This document shows positions 25,574 through 34,626 of a stretch of DNA of 64,000 nt, piece by piece. The stretch spans positions 2,026,001 through 2,090,000 of the forward strand of contig CP099617.1 of assembly GCA_024072375.1 (NCBI GenBank), written 5' to 3'. The first letter of the stretch is position 1. Each line of letters begins with the position of its first letter. This DNA comes from Sphingomonadaceae bacterium OTU29LAMAA1. Lineage in GTDB: Bacteria > Pseudomonadota > Alphaproteobacteria > Sphingomonadales > Sphingomonadaceae. Both the position numbers and the translations under genes were made by a program. Under the pieces are notes generated by a model, which was not told the origin of the DNA, did no database searches, and was given only the letters and a program-made list of their open reading frames with translations.

Positions 25574-26322
25574 GTCCGCGCCTCGATGTCGAGGCGGGTG
25601 ATCTCCTGCGCCCAGACGAGGATCGCGGTGACGTTGTCGGGCGCGCCGGCGGCGAGCGCGCGGGCGATCAGCGCCTCGATCGCCACAGACTGGCCGGGCG
25701 CGGCCATGATCGTCGCCAGCCCGGCATCGGGCACCTGCCCCGACAGGCCATCGCTGCACAGCAGGAACCGGTCGCCCGCCTCCACGGTGTCGGCGACGAC
25801 GTCGACCGCGATGCGCGCGCCGACGCCGATCGCCCGGGCCAGGACGTGTCCGCGGGGATGGTTTGTCGCTTCTTCGGGTGCGATCAGGCCGCGATCGACC
25901 ATCTCCTGCACCTGGCTATGATCGCGGGTCAGCGGCACCAGCATCGCGTCGCGCAACAGATATGCGCGGCTGTCGCCCACCCACAAGGCGGCAAAGCGAT
26001 CGCCCTGCACCAGCAAGACGACGACCGTCGATCCCATCTGCTGCCCGCGCCGCTGTGCCTCGGCCCAGATACGGCGGTTGGCGCTGTGGATGCCGTCCGC
26101 GACTGCCTGCACCGCCGCATCGAAGTCCGGCGGCACCGCGACGCTGTCCAGCGCCTGCACGACCGCATTGGCCGCCCAGTCGCCGAACGCATGCCCGCCC
26201 ATGCCGTCCGCGACGACCCACAGGCCGTCGGCAGTCCGCTCGCAATGGCGATCCTCATTGACCCGGCGGACGAGGCCGGGATGCGTCGCGGCGACGCTCG
26301 CGATACGGAATGCTGCGCTCAT
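25570..26322 (-). CDS. pppA: T6SS-associated PP2C-type phosphatase PppA
   Basis: A 250-residue cytoplasmic PP2C/Stp1-type phosphatase that reverses PpkA phosphorylation. Metal-binding motifs are complete: RRVNEDR near the N-terminus, VVADGMGGH (39-44), VGDSRAYLL (116-122), LCSDGLSG and GAPDNVTAIL. The start overlaps tagF by four bases (ATGA at 26322-26319) and the stop overlaps ppkA, so tagF-pppA-ppkA are translated as a coupled set. Confidence 0.93.
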   Translation of the reverse strand: MSAAFRIASVAATHPGLVRRVNEDRHCERTADGLWVVADGMGGHAFGDWAANAVVQALDSVAVPPDFDAAVQAVADGIHSANRRIWAEAQRRGQQMGSTVVVLLVQGDRFAALWVGDSRAYLLRDAMLVPLTRDHSQVQEMVDRGLIAPEEATNHPRGHVLARAIGVGARIAVDVVADTVEAGDRFLLCSDGLSGQVPDAGLATIMAAPGQSVAIEALIARALAAGAPDNVTAILVWAQEITRLDIEART

Positions 26323-26771
26323 ACGCCTGCGCTCTCCAGCATGGCGGTGACGATGGTCGGTGGCTGCGCACCGTTCAGCGCACGATTGGCGTCGGGCGCG
26401 GACCAGCGGTCGATCGGCGTGGCGGGTCCGACGCCGGCGGCGGCGACCAACCGGTCGGCATCCCAGCGTTCGGCGATGGCGGCATAGACCAGATCCTCGA
26501 TCTCGCCCGCCGCGGCACAGAGCAGCACGAGCGGATAGCGGCGACCGGCGGCGTCCTGCGATGCGGCGATGACACCGATGCTCCCCACGCCCTCGCCACG
26601 CCATGGCAATGCGGTGTCGAACCGCTCCGCGAAGTCGGCCCTGAAGCGGCCCTGCGCATCCGCCAGCGACGCGGTCAGCCAGCCGTCGAGGCAAGCCCGC
26701 TCCTCCGGCGAACAGCCGCGCGCGATGAAATCGCCGTGCGCGGGCAGCTTCCCGAACAGCAAGGCGGTCAC
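26319..26771 (-). CDS. tagF: TagF, T6SS regulatory protein
   Basis: A 150-residue TagF-domain protein, beginning VTALLFGKLPAHGDFIARG, a hallmark of the family, with a later PWRGEGVGSIGVIAAS segment. TagF acts in the cytoplasm as a post-translational repressor of T6SS assembly, in known systems by acting on Fha or TssBC. The GTG start (26771) overlaps the TssM stop in a GTGA pattern. In some alphaproteobacteria TagF is fused to PppA; here they are separate but coupled. Confidence 0.88.
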   Translation of the reverse strand: MTALLFGKLPAHGDFIARGCSPEERACLDGWLTASLADAQGRFRADFAERFDTALPWRGEGVGSIGVIAASQDAAGRRYPLVLLCAAAGEIEDLVYAAIAERWDADRLVAAAGVGPATPIDRWSAPDANRALNGAQPPTIVTAMLESAGV

Positions 26772-29700
26772 AGGCTGGCCGGGCAACGGAACGACCACAG
26801 GCCGGCACGGCTGAACGGATTGGTCGTACCGGGCAGTTGGACGCTGAGCGTGGTCCGTTGCGCACCCTGTCCGAAGCTCGCGCGGATCGCCTTCGGGCCG
26901 GCATTCTGCTTGTCGGCACGATCCATCAGCCGAAACAACGCCCACGGCCCCTCCGCCTCGACGCGGGCGACCTCGACCCCTGGCGGCGCATCCGGATCGA
27001 CGGGCTTCGCCGGGCCGCTGCGGTACAGCACCACCGACGCTTCCGGCAGGCTACCCGTCGCCGACCACAACAACGGCTTGGGCTGGTTGCTTTGTGGCGT
27101 GAAGCGGTAGCGGGTGCCGCCGCTGGCGACCTCGACGACCGCGACGTCGGTGCCGAAGCTCGCCACCGACACCTTGATCGGCAGACCGCCGGCGAGCAGG
27201 TCGCGCAACTGCACCGCGCGGGCCAGCGTCTCGGGCGTCGAGGGGTTGAGCGCCGCTGCAACCGGATCCCCGTCCTTCCACCGCCACACCGCGCCCGACG
27301 TATCGATCATCGGCATCAGCCGCTGCTGGACGAAGCCATCGAATACGCCGCCCATCGCGAATACGCGCAGCGCGTCAACCATCGGGGCATCGGCTGCCCC
27401 GCTGAAAAAAGGGTAATGCTCCTGGGCAACCTCCCGACATGCCGGCAGCACCGCCTGCGCATAGGCATCGCCGACCGCGCCGCTTGCCGCACCCACCTGC
27501 GCCCTGGCCCCACCGCCTGCCGCCGCATTGACGAAGCCCTGTAGTTGCGGTGGCGCGCCTGCCGCCGCCGCCTTGACCGACGCGAGCGCCGCCGCCATCT
27601 GCGCCTGCGTCGTGTCGGCGCCGCCGCCGCCACCGACCGATCGCGCCGCCATCACCGCCTGCCCCGCCGCCTTGATGCCCGCGACGAAATCGTCGATCGG
27701 CGCCGAGCCGCGACCATCGCCGACATATTCGTGGAGTGGCTGGAAATAGCTGCTGATCTCGTCGCCCGCATCGATCCCGCGCGACCGGTCGCGCCCGATC
27801 TCGTTGGCGACGCGGCCGACCCGCGACCGGTTCATGCCATAGCGGCCAGCCCGGGCCAGCCCCGCCTGCACGCCGCCGGTGAAGATCGTGTTCTTGCGCA
27901 ATTCCAGCAGCACCCGCTTCAACGGCGACGGGCTCTTGGTCAGCGCGCCGAATGCTGCCGGGTCGCTGAAATAGGCGGCCGGCTTCATCGCGGCGACGAC
28001 GCCTTCCCACGCGGCGATATAGTCTTTCGCATACAGCCCGGCGACGCCCGGCCGCACGTTGCTCAGCTCCTCGCCGACGCCCGCTTCCCCGGCGCCGCCG
28101 AGCACCCACAGGTCGCGCTTCAGATCCTGCTGCACCGTCGCGAGGCCGGGCAGGTACGCTTTCTCATACCCCGCCCGCGTGAAGAAATACGGGATACGCA
28201 TCGACGCCAGCTGGTCGGGCGCTGCGAAGGCGAGCACGTCGCCCTGCGACAGCACGTTGGCGACTTCCCACGCCGGCCCCGCCGATCCGGCCTTCTGCCG
28301 CATCACCGCATAGGCACGATCGGCGAGGCTCAGCGTCTGCACCGCCGCCCGCGCACTGGCGACCAGTTGCGCATCCAGCGGCGGACGGCGGTTCGGCCAT
28401 ACCGACGCCATGTCGCGATCCTCGATCAGCGCATCGAGGTGCCGGGTCAGCGCAGTCCGTTCCGCCTGACTGTCCGCGCCCGGATACAGGTCGGTCGCCC
28501 AGTCCGCCGTCACCCAGGCGCGCACCGCCTTCGCATCCATCGGACCCTGCTGGCCGAGCATCAGATATACCTTCAGCGGTTCGTACAGCCGCATCGGATC
28601 GCGCCCGTCCGCCTTCATCACCGCTTCCAGCCGCAGCAACAGCCGCGGCAGCATCACCCGGCGCAGCGCGTCGCGGTACGTCTCCTCCGCCTGTTGGCTC
28701 AGCCCGCGCTGATACAGGCCGAACCGCATCGTCAGCCCCGGCCCGCCCTGCCGACGCTCGGCATAGCCACGCGGCAGGTTGCGCAGCGTGTCGAGCGCCG
28801 GGATCGCGGCGCGCAGGTCGGCATCGTCCTCGCGCACCTGCGTCAGGTCGACCCCCGCATCGCGCAATTGCGCCTCGGCCTGTGCGGTCTTCTGCGACAG
28901 ATCGGACTGGAACGCCCGGTTGCGCGCGAAGCTGACGCCCCATGCCGCCAGCACCAGCGCCGTCGCCACCGCGATCGCCGCCAGCGCCGCACCCAATTGC
29001 CCGCGCCGCCGCACCTTCGCCTTCGCATCCGTCGTGACCAGCCCCGCTTCGGGGAACATCACCTCGGTCAGCAGCCGGTTGAGGAAATACGCCCGTCCGC
29101 GTGTGCCCACCACAGGCTCCGCCGGCTGTTCGTACACCTCGGCCATCGAGGCGAGGATGCGATCGAGCGCCGCGCCCTCCTGCACGCCGCTGGTCAGGTA
29201 AAGGCCGCGCATCGTCCCCGCCGCTTCGTCCCCGGCGACGAACGCCCCATCGGCAAAGCGCATCAGCCGCGCGCGCAGCGACCGCAATTGCGCGGGGAAG
29301 CCGATCATCATGCCACGCCGGCGCTGGTCGACCTCCTCGAACAACCGCCGCGCCTGCCGGTCGGCGATCGACTGGCTCGCGGTGTCGAACGCCTGCGCCA
29401 GCACCTCCGCGGTCGGGCGGCCATCGGCATAGGGCAGGGTCGCGCCGAGCACCGCCCGCCGCCCCTCGACATCCAGATCGTCGAAATAATCGGTGAAGCC
29501 GGCAAGCAGGTCGGCCTTGGTGACCAGCAGATACACCGGCACCGCCGTCTCCAGCGACCGCCGCAGCTCGACCAGCCGCCGCCGCACCGCCCGCGCATGC
29601 GCGTCGATCGCGGCGCAGTCGCTCGCCACCAGTGTATCCACGCCGATCGCGACCAGCACGCCGTTGATCGGCTGGCGCGGCCGGTGCCGCTTGAGCAAGC

Positions 29701-30259
29701 CCAGGAACGCGCCCCATCCCGCGGCATCGACCCTCGCGTCGCTGTCCTGCGTCGTATAGCGGCCGGCGGTATCCACCAGCACCGCCTCGTCGGCGAACCA
29801 GAAATCGAGGTTGCGCGTCCCGCCGACCCCGCCGACCGCCTGCTCGACGAACGGGAAGCGCAGGCCCGAATGGAGCAGCGCCGTCGTCTTGCCAGCCCCC
29901 GGCGGGCCGATGATGACATACCACGGCCGGCTGTACAGATAGTCGCGTTTGCCCCCGGCGGCCCCGCGCAGCCTGGCCAGCGCCTCGCCCATCCGGCGGC
30001 CGAGCAATTTGCCCTCCTCATCGGCGGCATTCGGCCCGGCGAGTTCGGCGGCGATCGCATCCGCTGCCCGGCGCGCGGCGCGGCGGCGCAGGAACCACCA
30101 CAGCCCCCATAGCAGCGCCACCGCGACGACGGCGCCGATCCGCACCGGCATCGGCCGGAAGAAGGCGACGAACAGTGGCAACCCGAAGGCGAGCAATGCC
30201 GCCACCAGCACCGCTGCGGTGATCGTCACCGCATACCAGTTCCGGAAAAATCTCCGCAT
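26768..30259 (-). CDS. tssM: T6SS membrane complex protein TssM (IcmF)
   Basis: A 1163-residue inner-membrane protein and core of the T6SS trans-envelope complex. Two N-terminal TM helices (about 13-34 and 42-58), a cytoplasmic NTPase-like domain with an intact Walker A GPPGAGKT (118-125), a third TM near residue 430 (LGAALAAIAVATALVLAAWGV), and a large periplasmic part containing the IcmF-related and DUF1215-like regions. In systems with TssJ the periplasmic end docks to that lipoprotein; no TssJ gene is visible here. The start overlaps the tssL stop by one base and the stop overlaps tagF. Confidence 0.95.
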   Translation of the reverse strand: MRRFFRNWYAVTITAAVLVAALLAFGLPLFVAFFRPMPVRIGAVVAVALLWGLWWFLRRRAARRAADAIAAELAGPNAADEEGKLLGRRMGEALARLRGAAGGKRDYLYSRPWYVIIGPPGAGKTTALLHSGLRFPFVEQAVGGVGGTRNLDFWFADEAVLVDTAGRYTTQDSDARVDAAGWGAFLGLLKRHRPRQPINGVLVAIGVDTLVASDCAAIDAHARAVRRRLVELRRSLETAVPVYLLVTKADLLAGFTDYFDDLDVEGRRAVLGATLPYADGRPTAEVLAQAFDTASQSIADRQARRLFEEVDQRRRGMMIGFPAQLRSLRARLMRFADGAFVAGDEAAGTMRGLYLTSGVQEGAALDRILASMAEVYEQPAEPVVGTRGRAYFLNRLLTEVMFPEAGLVTTDAKAKVRRRGQLGAALAAIAVATALVLAAWGVSFARNRAFQSDLSQKTAQAEAQLRDAGVDLTQVREDDADLRAAIPALDTLRNLPRGYAERRQGGPGLTMRFGLYQRGLSQQAEETYRDALRRVMLPRLLLRLEAVMKADGRDPMRLYEPLKVYLMLGQQGPMDAKAVRAWVTADWATDLYPGADSQAERTALTRHLDALIEDRDMASVWPNRRPPLDAQLVASARAAVQTLSLADRAYAVMRQKAGSAGPAWEVANVLSQGDVLAFAAPDQLASMRIPYFFTRAGYEKAYLPGLATVQQDLKRDLWVLGGAGEAGVGEELSNVRPGVAGLYAKDYIAAWEGVVAAMKPAAYFSDPAAFGALTKSPSPLKRVLLELRKNTIFTGGVQAGLARAGRYGMNRSRVGRVANEIGRDRSRGIDAGDEISSYFQPLHEYVGDGRGSAPIDDFVAGIKAAGQAVMAARSVGGGGGADTTQAQMAAALASVKAAAAGAPPQLQGFVNAAAGGGARAQVGAASGAVGDAYAQAVLPACREVAQEHYPFFSGAADAPMVDALRVFAMGGVFDGFVQQRLMPMIDTSGAVWRWKDGDPVAAALNPSTPETLARAVQLRDLLAGGLPIKVSVASFGTDVAVVEVASGGTRYRFTPQSNQPKPLLWSATGSLPEASVVLYRSGPAKPVDPDAPPGVEVARVEAEGPWALFRLMDRADKQNAGPKAIRASFGQGAQRTTLSVQLPGTTNPFSRAGLWSFRCPASL

Positions 30260-31713
30260 CAGTAGCGCCGCGGCACGACGATTTCGACGCGGCGGTTCTG
30301 CGACTTGCCCGCCGCATCGGCGTTGGAGGCGATCGGCACGGTGTCTCCCAGTCCCTTCGTCGACAGCCTTGCGGGGTCGGACAGATCGTCACGCACCAGC
30401 GCGCCGACCGTCTCCGCCCGCGCCTCGCTGAGCGCCATGTTGTCGGGGAAGCGCACGGTGGCGACCGGCGTATTGTCGGCATGCCCCTCGACCACGACGC
30501 TGCCGCGCTCGTCCTCGATCGCGCGACCGATGCGGTGGAACAGCGGCTCGCGGCCCGCCTCCAGCACGTCGGATCCCGATTCGAACAATTGGCCGACGGT
30601 GGTGCGGACCCGCACCGTCTGCGCATCCTCCTCCACCGTCACCAGTCCCTCGCGGATTTCCGGCTCCAGGAAACGCTTGATCTTGCTTGCCTGCGCACTC
30701 GCCGCCGCTGGCATCGCCGCAGCGGGGCGCGCCAGCGTCAGCCGCGTGTCCGGGGTCAGGGCGGCGAGCCGGGTCGAGGGCGTATCGCCGCTCGACGCCA
30801 GCATCAGCCGCAGGACGACATAGACCAGCAGCAGCAGCGCCAGCGCCCCAGCGCCGGCCAGCGCGAGCACGCTCCAGCCGACGCGGCCGACGGGTGCGGT
30901 CTCGCCGCGCCAATGCGGCACCAGCTCGACCTGCGACAGCGATCGGACATGCGGCAGCGCGCCCTGCAACCGCGTCATGATCTCGTGCAGGCGGCGGCGG
31001 CCATCCGTCATCACCCGGAACCGCCCCTCGAACCCCGCGGCGAGGCAGGCGTGGAACAGCTCGATCAGGTCCAGATTGTCCTGGGGCACGCGCAGCATGT
31101 CGTCGACCAGCTGCCAGAAGCGGTCGCCGCCGATATTTTCCTGAAAGAAGGTGACGACCATCGATCGCCGCGCCCATTCCGCGCCATCGGTGCCGATTCC
31201 AGGCAGGTTCTGCGCGATATCGTCGGCGGTCGCGCACACCGCATATTTGGCACGCTGGCGCTTTTCCTCGGGATAATGCGGCTGGATCGCCCGCTCGAAC
31301 CGCGCGATCGCGGCGGAGCATTGCCGGTGCAGTTCCGGCATCGGCAACCGGACCCGCCCGGCGCGAACGGCGGCGAGCAGCGCCAGCACCGGCTCCGCCT
31401 CGGCCAGCATGATGTTGCGGATCGCCGGCGGTGTCGCGGGCAGAGGCACGTCGTCCTCCCCCAGCCGCGACGGGATCACGCCCGGCGCGACGGGTGCGGT
31501 CCCGGACCGTGATAACGGTGGTGGCGCGGCATAGCCGCCGGGGGTCGGCGGGGCGGCATAGCCGCCGGCAGGCGGCGGGGCGGCATAGCCGCCGGTGGGC
31601 GGCGGCGCAGCGGGAGCCCAGGGTGTCGGCGCCGTCGGCGCGGGCGTGTCGCCGCGCTTCAGGCCCTGCAATGGCGACGGACGAAAGACCGTCTTGTCGC
31701 CATCCTCGCTCAT
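30259..31713 (-). CDS. tssL: Evolved TssL: DotU domain with C-terminal OmpA peptidoglycan-binding domain
   Basis: A 484-residue inner-membrane protein. The N-terminus carries DKTVFRPSP (6-14), which resembles the duplicated motif in PpkA, followed by a Pro/Ala/Gly tract with three GGYAAPP repeats (41-66). Then come the DotU domain (LALLAAVRAGR, RAKYAVCATADD, NIGGDRFWQLVDDM), one TM helix (about 290-315) and an OmpA/MotB-type domain (FLEPEIREGLVTVEE, VVVEGHADNTPVATVRFP, NRRVEIVV). The OmpA part lets the complex anchor directly to peptidoglycan, which many systems leave to TagL. I chose the ATG at 31713 because it overlaps the tssK stop (ATGA). Confidence 0.93.
   Translation of the reverse strand: MSEDGDKTVFRPSPLQGLKRGDTPAPTAPTPWAPAAPPPTGGYAAPPPAGGYAAPPTPGGYAAPPPLSRSGTAPVAPGVIPSRLGEDDVPLPATPPAIRNIMLAEAEPVLALLAAVRAGRVRLPMPELHRQCSAAIARFERAIQPHYPEEKRQRAKYAVCATADDIAQNLPGIGTDGAEWARRSMVVTFFQENIGGDRFWQLVDDMLRVPQDNLDLIELFHACLAAGFEGRFRVMTDGRRRLHEIMTRLQGALPHVRSLSQVELVPHWRGETAPVGRVGWSVLALAGAGALALLLLVYVVLRLMLASSGDTPSTRLAALTPDTRLTLARPAAAMPAAASAQASKIKRFLEPEIREGLVTVEEDAQTVRVRTTVGQLFESGSDVLEAGREPLFHRIGRAIEDERGSVVVEGHADNTPVATVRFPDNMALSEARAETVGALVRDDLSDPARLSTKGLGDTVPIASNADAAGKSQNRRVEIVVPRRY
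31516..31593 (-). repeat. Tandem GGYAAPP-coding repeats within tssL
   Basis: Three imperfect repeats of about 27 bases encode GGYAAPPP-A, GGYAAPPT-P and GGYAAPPP (TssL residues 41-66). They form a flexible, Tyr-containing linker between the N-terminal DKTVF motif and the DotU domain. Copy number could vary between strains by slippage. Confidence 0.7.
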
Positions 31714-33056
31714 CGACCGCTCCGTTTCACGCACCACAGCTCCAGCTTCAGCTGCGGCCAGTCACCCGCGACATGCAGCCCCAATGCGGTCGCCTGCTGG
31801 AACTCGCGCCAGTCGGGCACGCCGCGATCCAGCTCGAAATAGACGAAGCCGGGCAGCACGCGCAGCTGCGGCGGCGGCGTCGGCGTATGGCGCAGCGGCA
31901 CGCCGGGCAGCGCCGAATCGACGATCGCCCGCATCTTCTGCACCGGGCCGATCTTGGCGACCGAGGGGAACAGCCCGCGGATCTCCTCGACCGGCGACGC
32001 CGACGATACCGCGAGATAGAAATACCCCGTCTCGTACAACCCGTGATCGGTGATCCGCGAGACGTACGCACCCGGTCCCGCCTGATCGAGCGGCATCTGC
32101 AACGCCGATCGTTCGAACACCGCCGACAGCATCGACTGCAACAGGTCGAATACCGGTTCGAAACAGGTCTGCGGATGTTCGTGGTCGTAGCGCGGCAGCG
32201 GTGGCGGTTTGCGCTCGGGCCGGATCAGCGTCGCCAGCTCGCCCGCCATCGATACCAGGGCTTCGAACAGGCGCTCGGGATGGACCGTGGGCAGGAACTG
32301 GAGGTGTTCCAGCACCGGCAGCCACCGATTGAGCGCCTGCAACAGCAGGAAGCTGGCGAAGGTATCCGACCCGCCGTCGGTCGCCTCGACCGCGCGCAGC
32401 GCCAGTTCCTCGGCGCGCTGTGCGGCCCGCCCGACGATATCCGACAGCCCGCCGCGCAGTCGCGGGGCGGCGGCCGCATCCAGCGTCGGGGCGATGTAGC
32501 GGTCGTCGAACATCACCCGCTTGTTCTGTACCTCCCGCACCCGCGCGAGGCCCAGCGTCACCCGGCCATAGGTCTGGTCGCGCGTGATACCGAACCGCAG
32601 GTTGGGCCGCCCCAGCCCGATCGGCTCGCTGGTCCGGTCGTCGGAATAGGCATCCGCCACCTCCGCCTCGTCGACCAGATAGCGCGCGTCGTGGCTGCGC
32701 GCCTCCACATCGCGGAACTGCACCGCGCCGGTCTGGCTGGCGGGCAGCGTCAGATAGACGATCGCATCGCGCGCATCCCCCGGCACGTCGAGCGGTTCGG
32801 GCGGCGGCAGATCGTCGGGGATCGCGAACGGCGTACCGTCGGGCAATACGCCGACCGCCCGCGTCACCGCGAACTTGCCGAGCGCCGCCAGATCCTCGTC
32901 GACGCTCAACGCGATCAGGCCCCAGCCCCATGGCCGGATCGAATCGACGCGCGCGCCCAGTTGCGCCTCGATGAAGCGGTCCTGCGCCTGGAAATGCTGT
33001 GGCCGCAGGAACATGCCCTCGTGCCAGGCAACCCGGTTCTTCCCAGACAAACGCAT
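31710..33056 (-). CDS. tssK: T6SS baseplate protein TssK
   Basis: A 448-residue cytoplasmic baseplate component that links the TssFGE wedge to the TssLM membrane complex. The start region NRVAWHEGMFLRPQHFQAQD is the strongest TssK signature; later RPNLRFGITRDQ, RLFEALVSMAGELATL and the C-terminal FVYFELDR-VPDWREFQ agree. The ATG at 33056 directly touches a GGGGA; the TTG two codons on (33050) has better spacing (six bases), so either may be used. First gene of the tssK-L-M-tagF-pppA-ppkA operon, divergent from the M23 peptidase across about 110 bases. Confidence 0.93.
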   Translation of the reverse strand: MRLSGKNRVAWHEGMFLRPQHFQAQDRFIEAQLGARVDSIRPWGWGLIALSVDEDLAALGKFAVTRAVGVLPDGTPFAIPDDLPPPEPLDVPGDARDAIVYLTLPASQTGAVQFRDVEARSHDARYLVDEAEVADAYSDDRTSEPIGLGRPNLRFGITRDQTYGRVTLGLARVREVQNKRVMFDDRYIAPTLDAAAAPRLRGGLSDIVGRAAQRAEELALRAVEATDGGSDTFASFLLLQALNRWLPVLEHLQFLPTVHPERLFEALVSMAGELATLIRPERKPPPLPRYDHEHPQTCFEPVFDLLQSMLSAVFERSALQMPLDQAGPGAYVSRITDHGLYETGYFYLAVSSASPVEEIRGLFPSVAKIGPVQKMRAIVDSALPGVPLRHTPTPPPQLRVLPGFVYFELDRGVPDWREFQQATALGLHVAGDWPQLKLELWCVKRSGR

Positions 33057-33169
33057 TCCCCAGCCGGGCCACAGCCACGAACCGGCTGTCGGAGCGGTTA
33101 TTGCCCCAGCCGGCGAACCGGGCAATAGCTATGTCGCATACGACGCGCCAAGTCGCGTGGCGGAGGCGC

Positions 33170-34546
33170 ATGGCACATCCCTACGATCAGGAACCGTCGT
33201 TCGACCCGCGATCGTGGATCACGGCGCGTCCGGCCGATCCTCCCGCTGCGCCGCGCCCGAATGCTGCGCGACGGCCGGCGCCATCCCCGCCTGCAACGGC
33301 GCGGCCGCGCGACCGGCTAGCGATCGGCGCCGGGATCGGGATCGCAGCCATGGGGGCGGTCGCCGCCCTTCTCGCCCGCCCGTCCAATCCATCGGTGGAA
33401 GCCCCCGTCCAGCCCGTCCGCGCGACCAGAGCAAATCCCCCCGCCAGCATCGCGGAGCGGCGCACCCTGATCGTACCGACGCTCGCCGATCTCGCTCCGA
33501 CCCTCCTCGCGTCGGGCATTGCGGCCACGCAGGCGCAGGCCGCCAGCGCCGCGGTCGGGCGCACCCTCGGCGCTGCGACGGGCGAGATCCGGCTGGCCTT
33601 CGCCATCACCCCCTCGGGCGCGGGAAACCGCCTGACCGAACTCGTCGCGAGGCGCGCCGATGGTTCCGGCGTGATGCTGGCGGCCGGCAGCGACGGTGCG
33701 TTCGCGGCAACCCCGATCGCCGCGAAGCTGCACCGCCAGACCCGGTTCGTCCGCGGCGAACTGGACGGCGACAGCTTCTACAGCTCGGCGGTCGCCGCCG
33801 GCGTCAGCGACGTGCTGATCGGCCCGTTCGTGAACGCCTTTCGCTACGATTTCGACATGCAACGCGAAGTCGCCCGCGGCGACGTCTTCGAGGCGGGCTT
33901 CGAACAGCGCGTCACCCCGGAGGGTGAACCGGTCGGCCAGCCCGTCCTCGTCTATGCCTCGCTCGCCACCGCCGGCAAGTCGCGCGCGCTCTATCGCTAC
34001 CGCGCGCCGGGCGATGCAGAGGCGGAATGGTTCGACAGCGGCGGCAAGAGCAGTCGACGCTCGCTGATGCGTACGCCGGTCGAGGCGGCACGGATCAGTT
34101 CGGGCTTCGGCATGCGCGGCCATCCGATCCTGGGTTTCGTCAAGATGCACAAGGGCACCGACTTCGCGGCACCGACCGGAACGCCGATCTACGCCGCGGG
34201 CGATGCGACGGTCACCTTCGCCGGGCCGAAGGGGCCGAACGGCAATTTCGTGCGCCTGCATCACGCCAACGGCTGGGACACGCTGTACCTCCACATGAAC
34301 CGTATCGCCGCCGGGCTGGCGCCGGGCCTGCACGTCGCACAGGGCCAGCAGATCGGCGAGGTCGGCACCACCGGCCGATCGACCGGCCCCCACCTCCACT
34401 ACGAGGTACATATCGATGGGCAGCCGGTCGATCCGCTCTCGATCGCCGTCGGCGGCAGCCGCTCGCTCGCCGGTGATGCGCTGAAGCGCTTCCGCACCCT
34501 GCGGGATCGCGTCGACGGTGCGCGGGTCGCGGCCGAAAGCCAGTGA
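33170..34546 (+). CDS. Membrane-anchored M23 (LytM) peptidoglycan endopeptidase
   Basis: A 458-residue protein with a Pro/Ala-rich cytoplasmic start, one TM anchor (about 50-69) and a large periplasmic part. The M23 domain is complete and apparently active: HKGTD (His327, Asp331) and HLHYE (His408, His410) give the zinc ligands and catalytic His. A middle region (IRLAFAITPSGAGNRLTELVA) resembles the regulatory domain in front of M23 in other cell-wall endopeptidases. It lies back to back with tssK, so a job in opening peptidoglycan for the T6SS is likely but inferred. ATG 33170 follows GGAGG by three bases; ATG 33131 is possible. Confidence 0.85.
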   Translation: MAHPYDQEPSFDPRSWITARPADPPAAPRPNAARRPAPSPPATARPRDRLAIGAGIGIAAMGAVAALLARPSNPSVEAPVQPVRATRANPPASIAERRTLIVPTLADLAPTLLASGIAATQAQAASAAVGRTLGAATGEIRLAFAITPSGAGNRLTELVARRADGSGVMLAAGSDGAFAATPIAAKLHRQTRFVRGELDGDSFYSSAVAAGVSDVLIGPFVNAFRYDFDMQREVARGDVFEAGFEQRVTPEGEPVGQPVLVYASLATAGKSRALYRYRAPGDAEAEWFDSGGKSSRRSLMRTPVEAARISSGFGMRGHPILGFVKMHKGTDFAAPTGTPIYAAGDATVTFAGPKGPNGNFVRLHHANGWDTLYLHMNRIAAGLAPGLHVAQGQQIGEVGTTGRSTGPHLHYEVHIDGQPVDPLSIAVGGSRSLAGDALKRFRTLRDRVDGARVAAESQ

Positions 34547-34626
34547 ACGATCGCTTTGCGCGCCCCGCATGGCTACAGCCGGCGTCGTGCCGGCCGGTCC
34601 GATCCTTCCCGCCGCGGAGACCATGA

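Noticed and set aside
23744..25921. A 725-codon plus-strand open frame opposite ppkA.
   Set aside because: The protein is Arg/His/Gln-rich low-complexity sequence with no motif, and the opposite strand encodes a kinase with all catalytic residues.
27545..30112. An 855-codon plus-strand open frame opposite tssM.
   Set aside because: Composition is typical of antisense GC-rich frames; tssM on the minus strand is unmistakable with Walker A and TM helices.
31516..31593. Short direct repeats in tssL considered as a CRISPR-like or regulatory array.
   Set aside because: Units are in frame, contiguous and encode GGYAAPP; there are no spacers and no cas genes.
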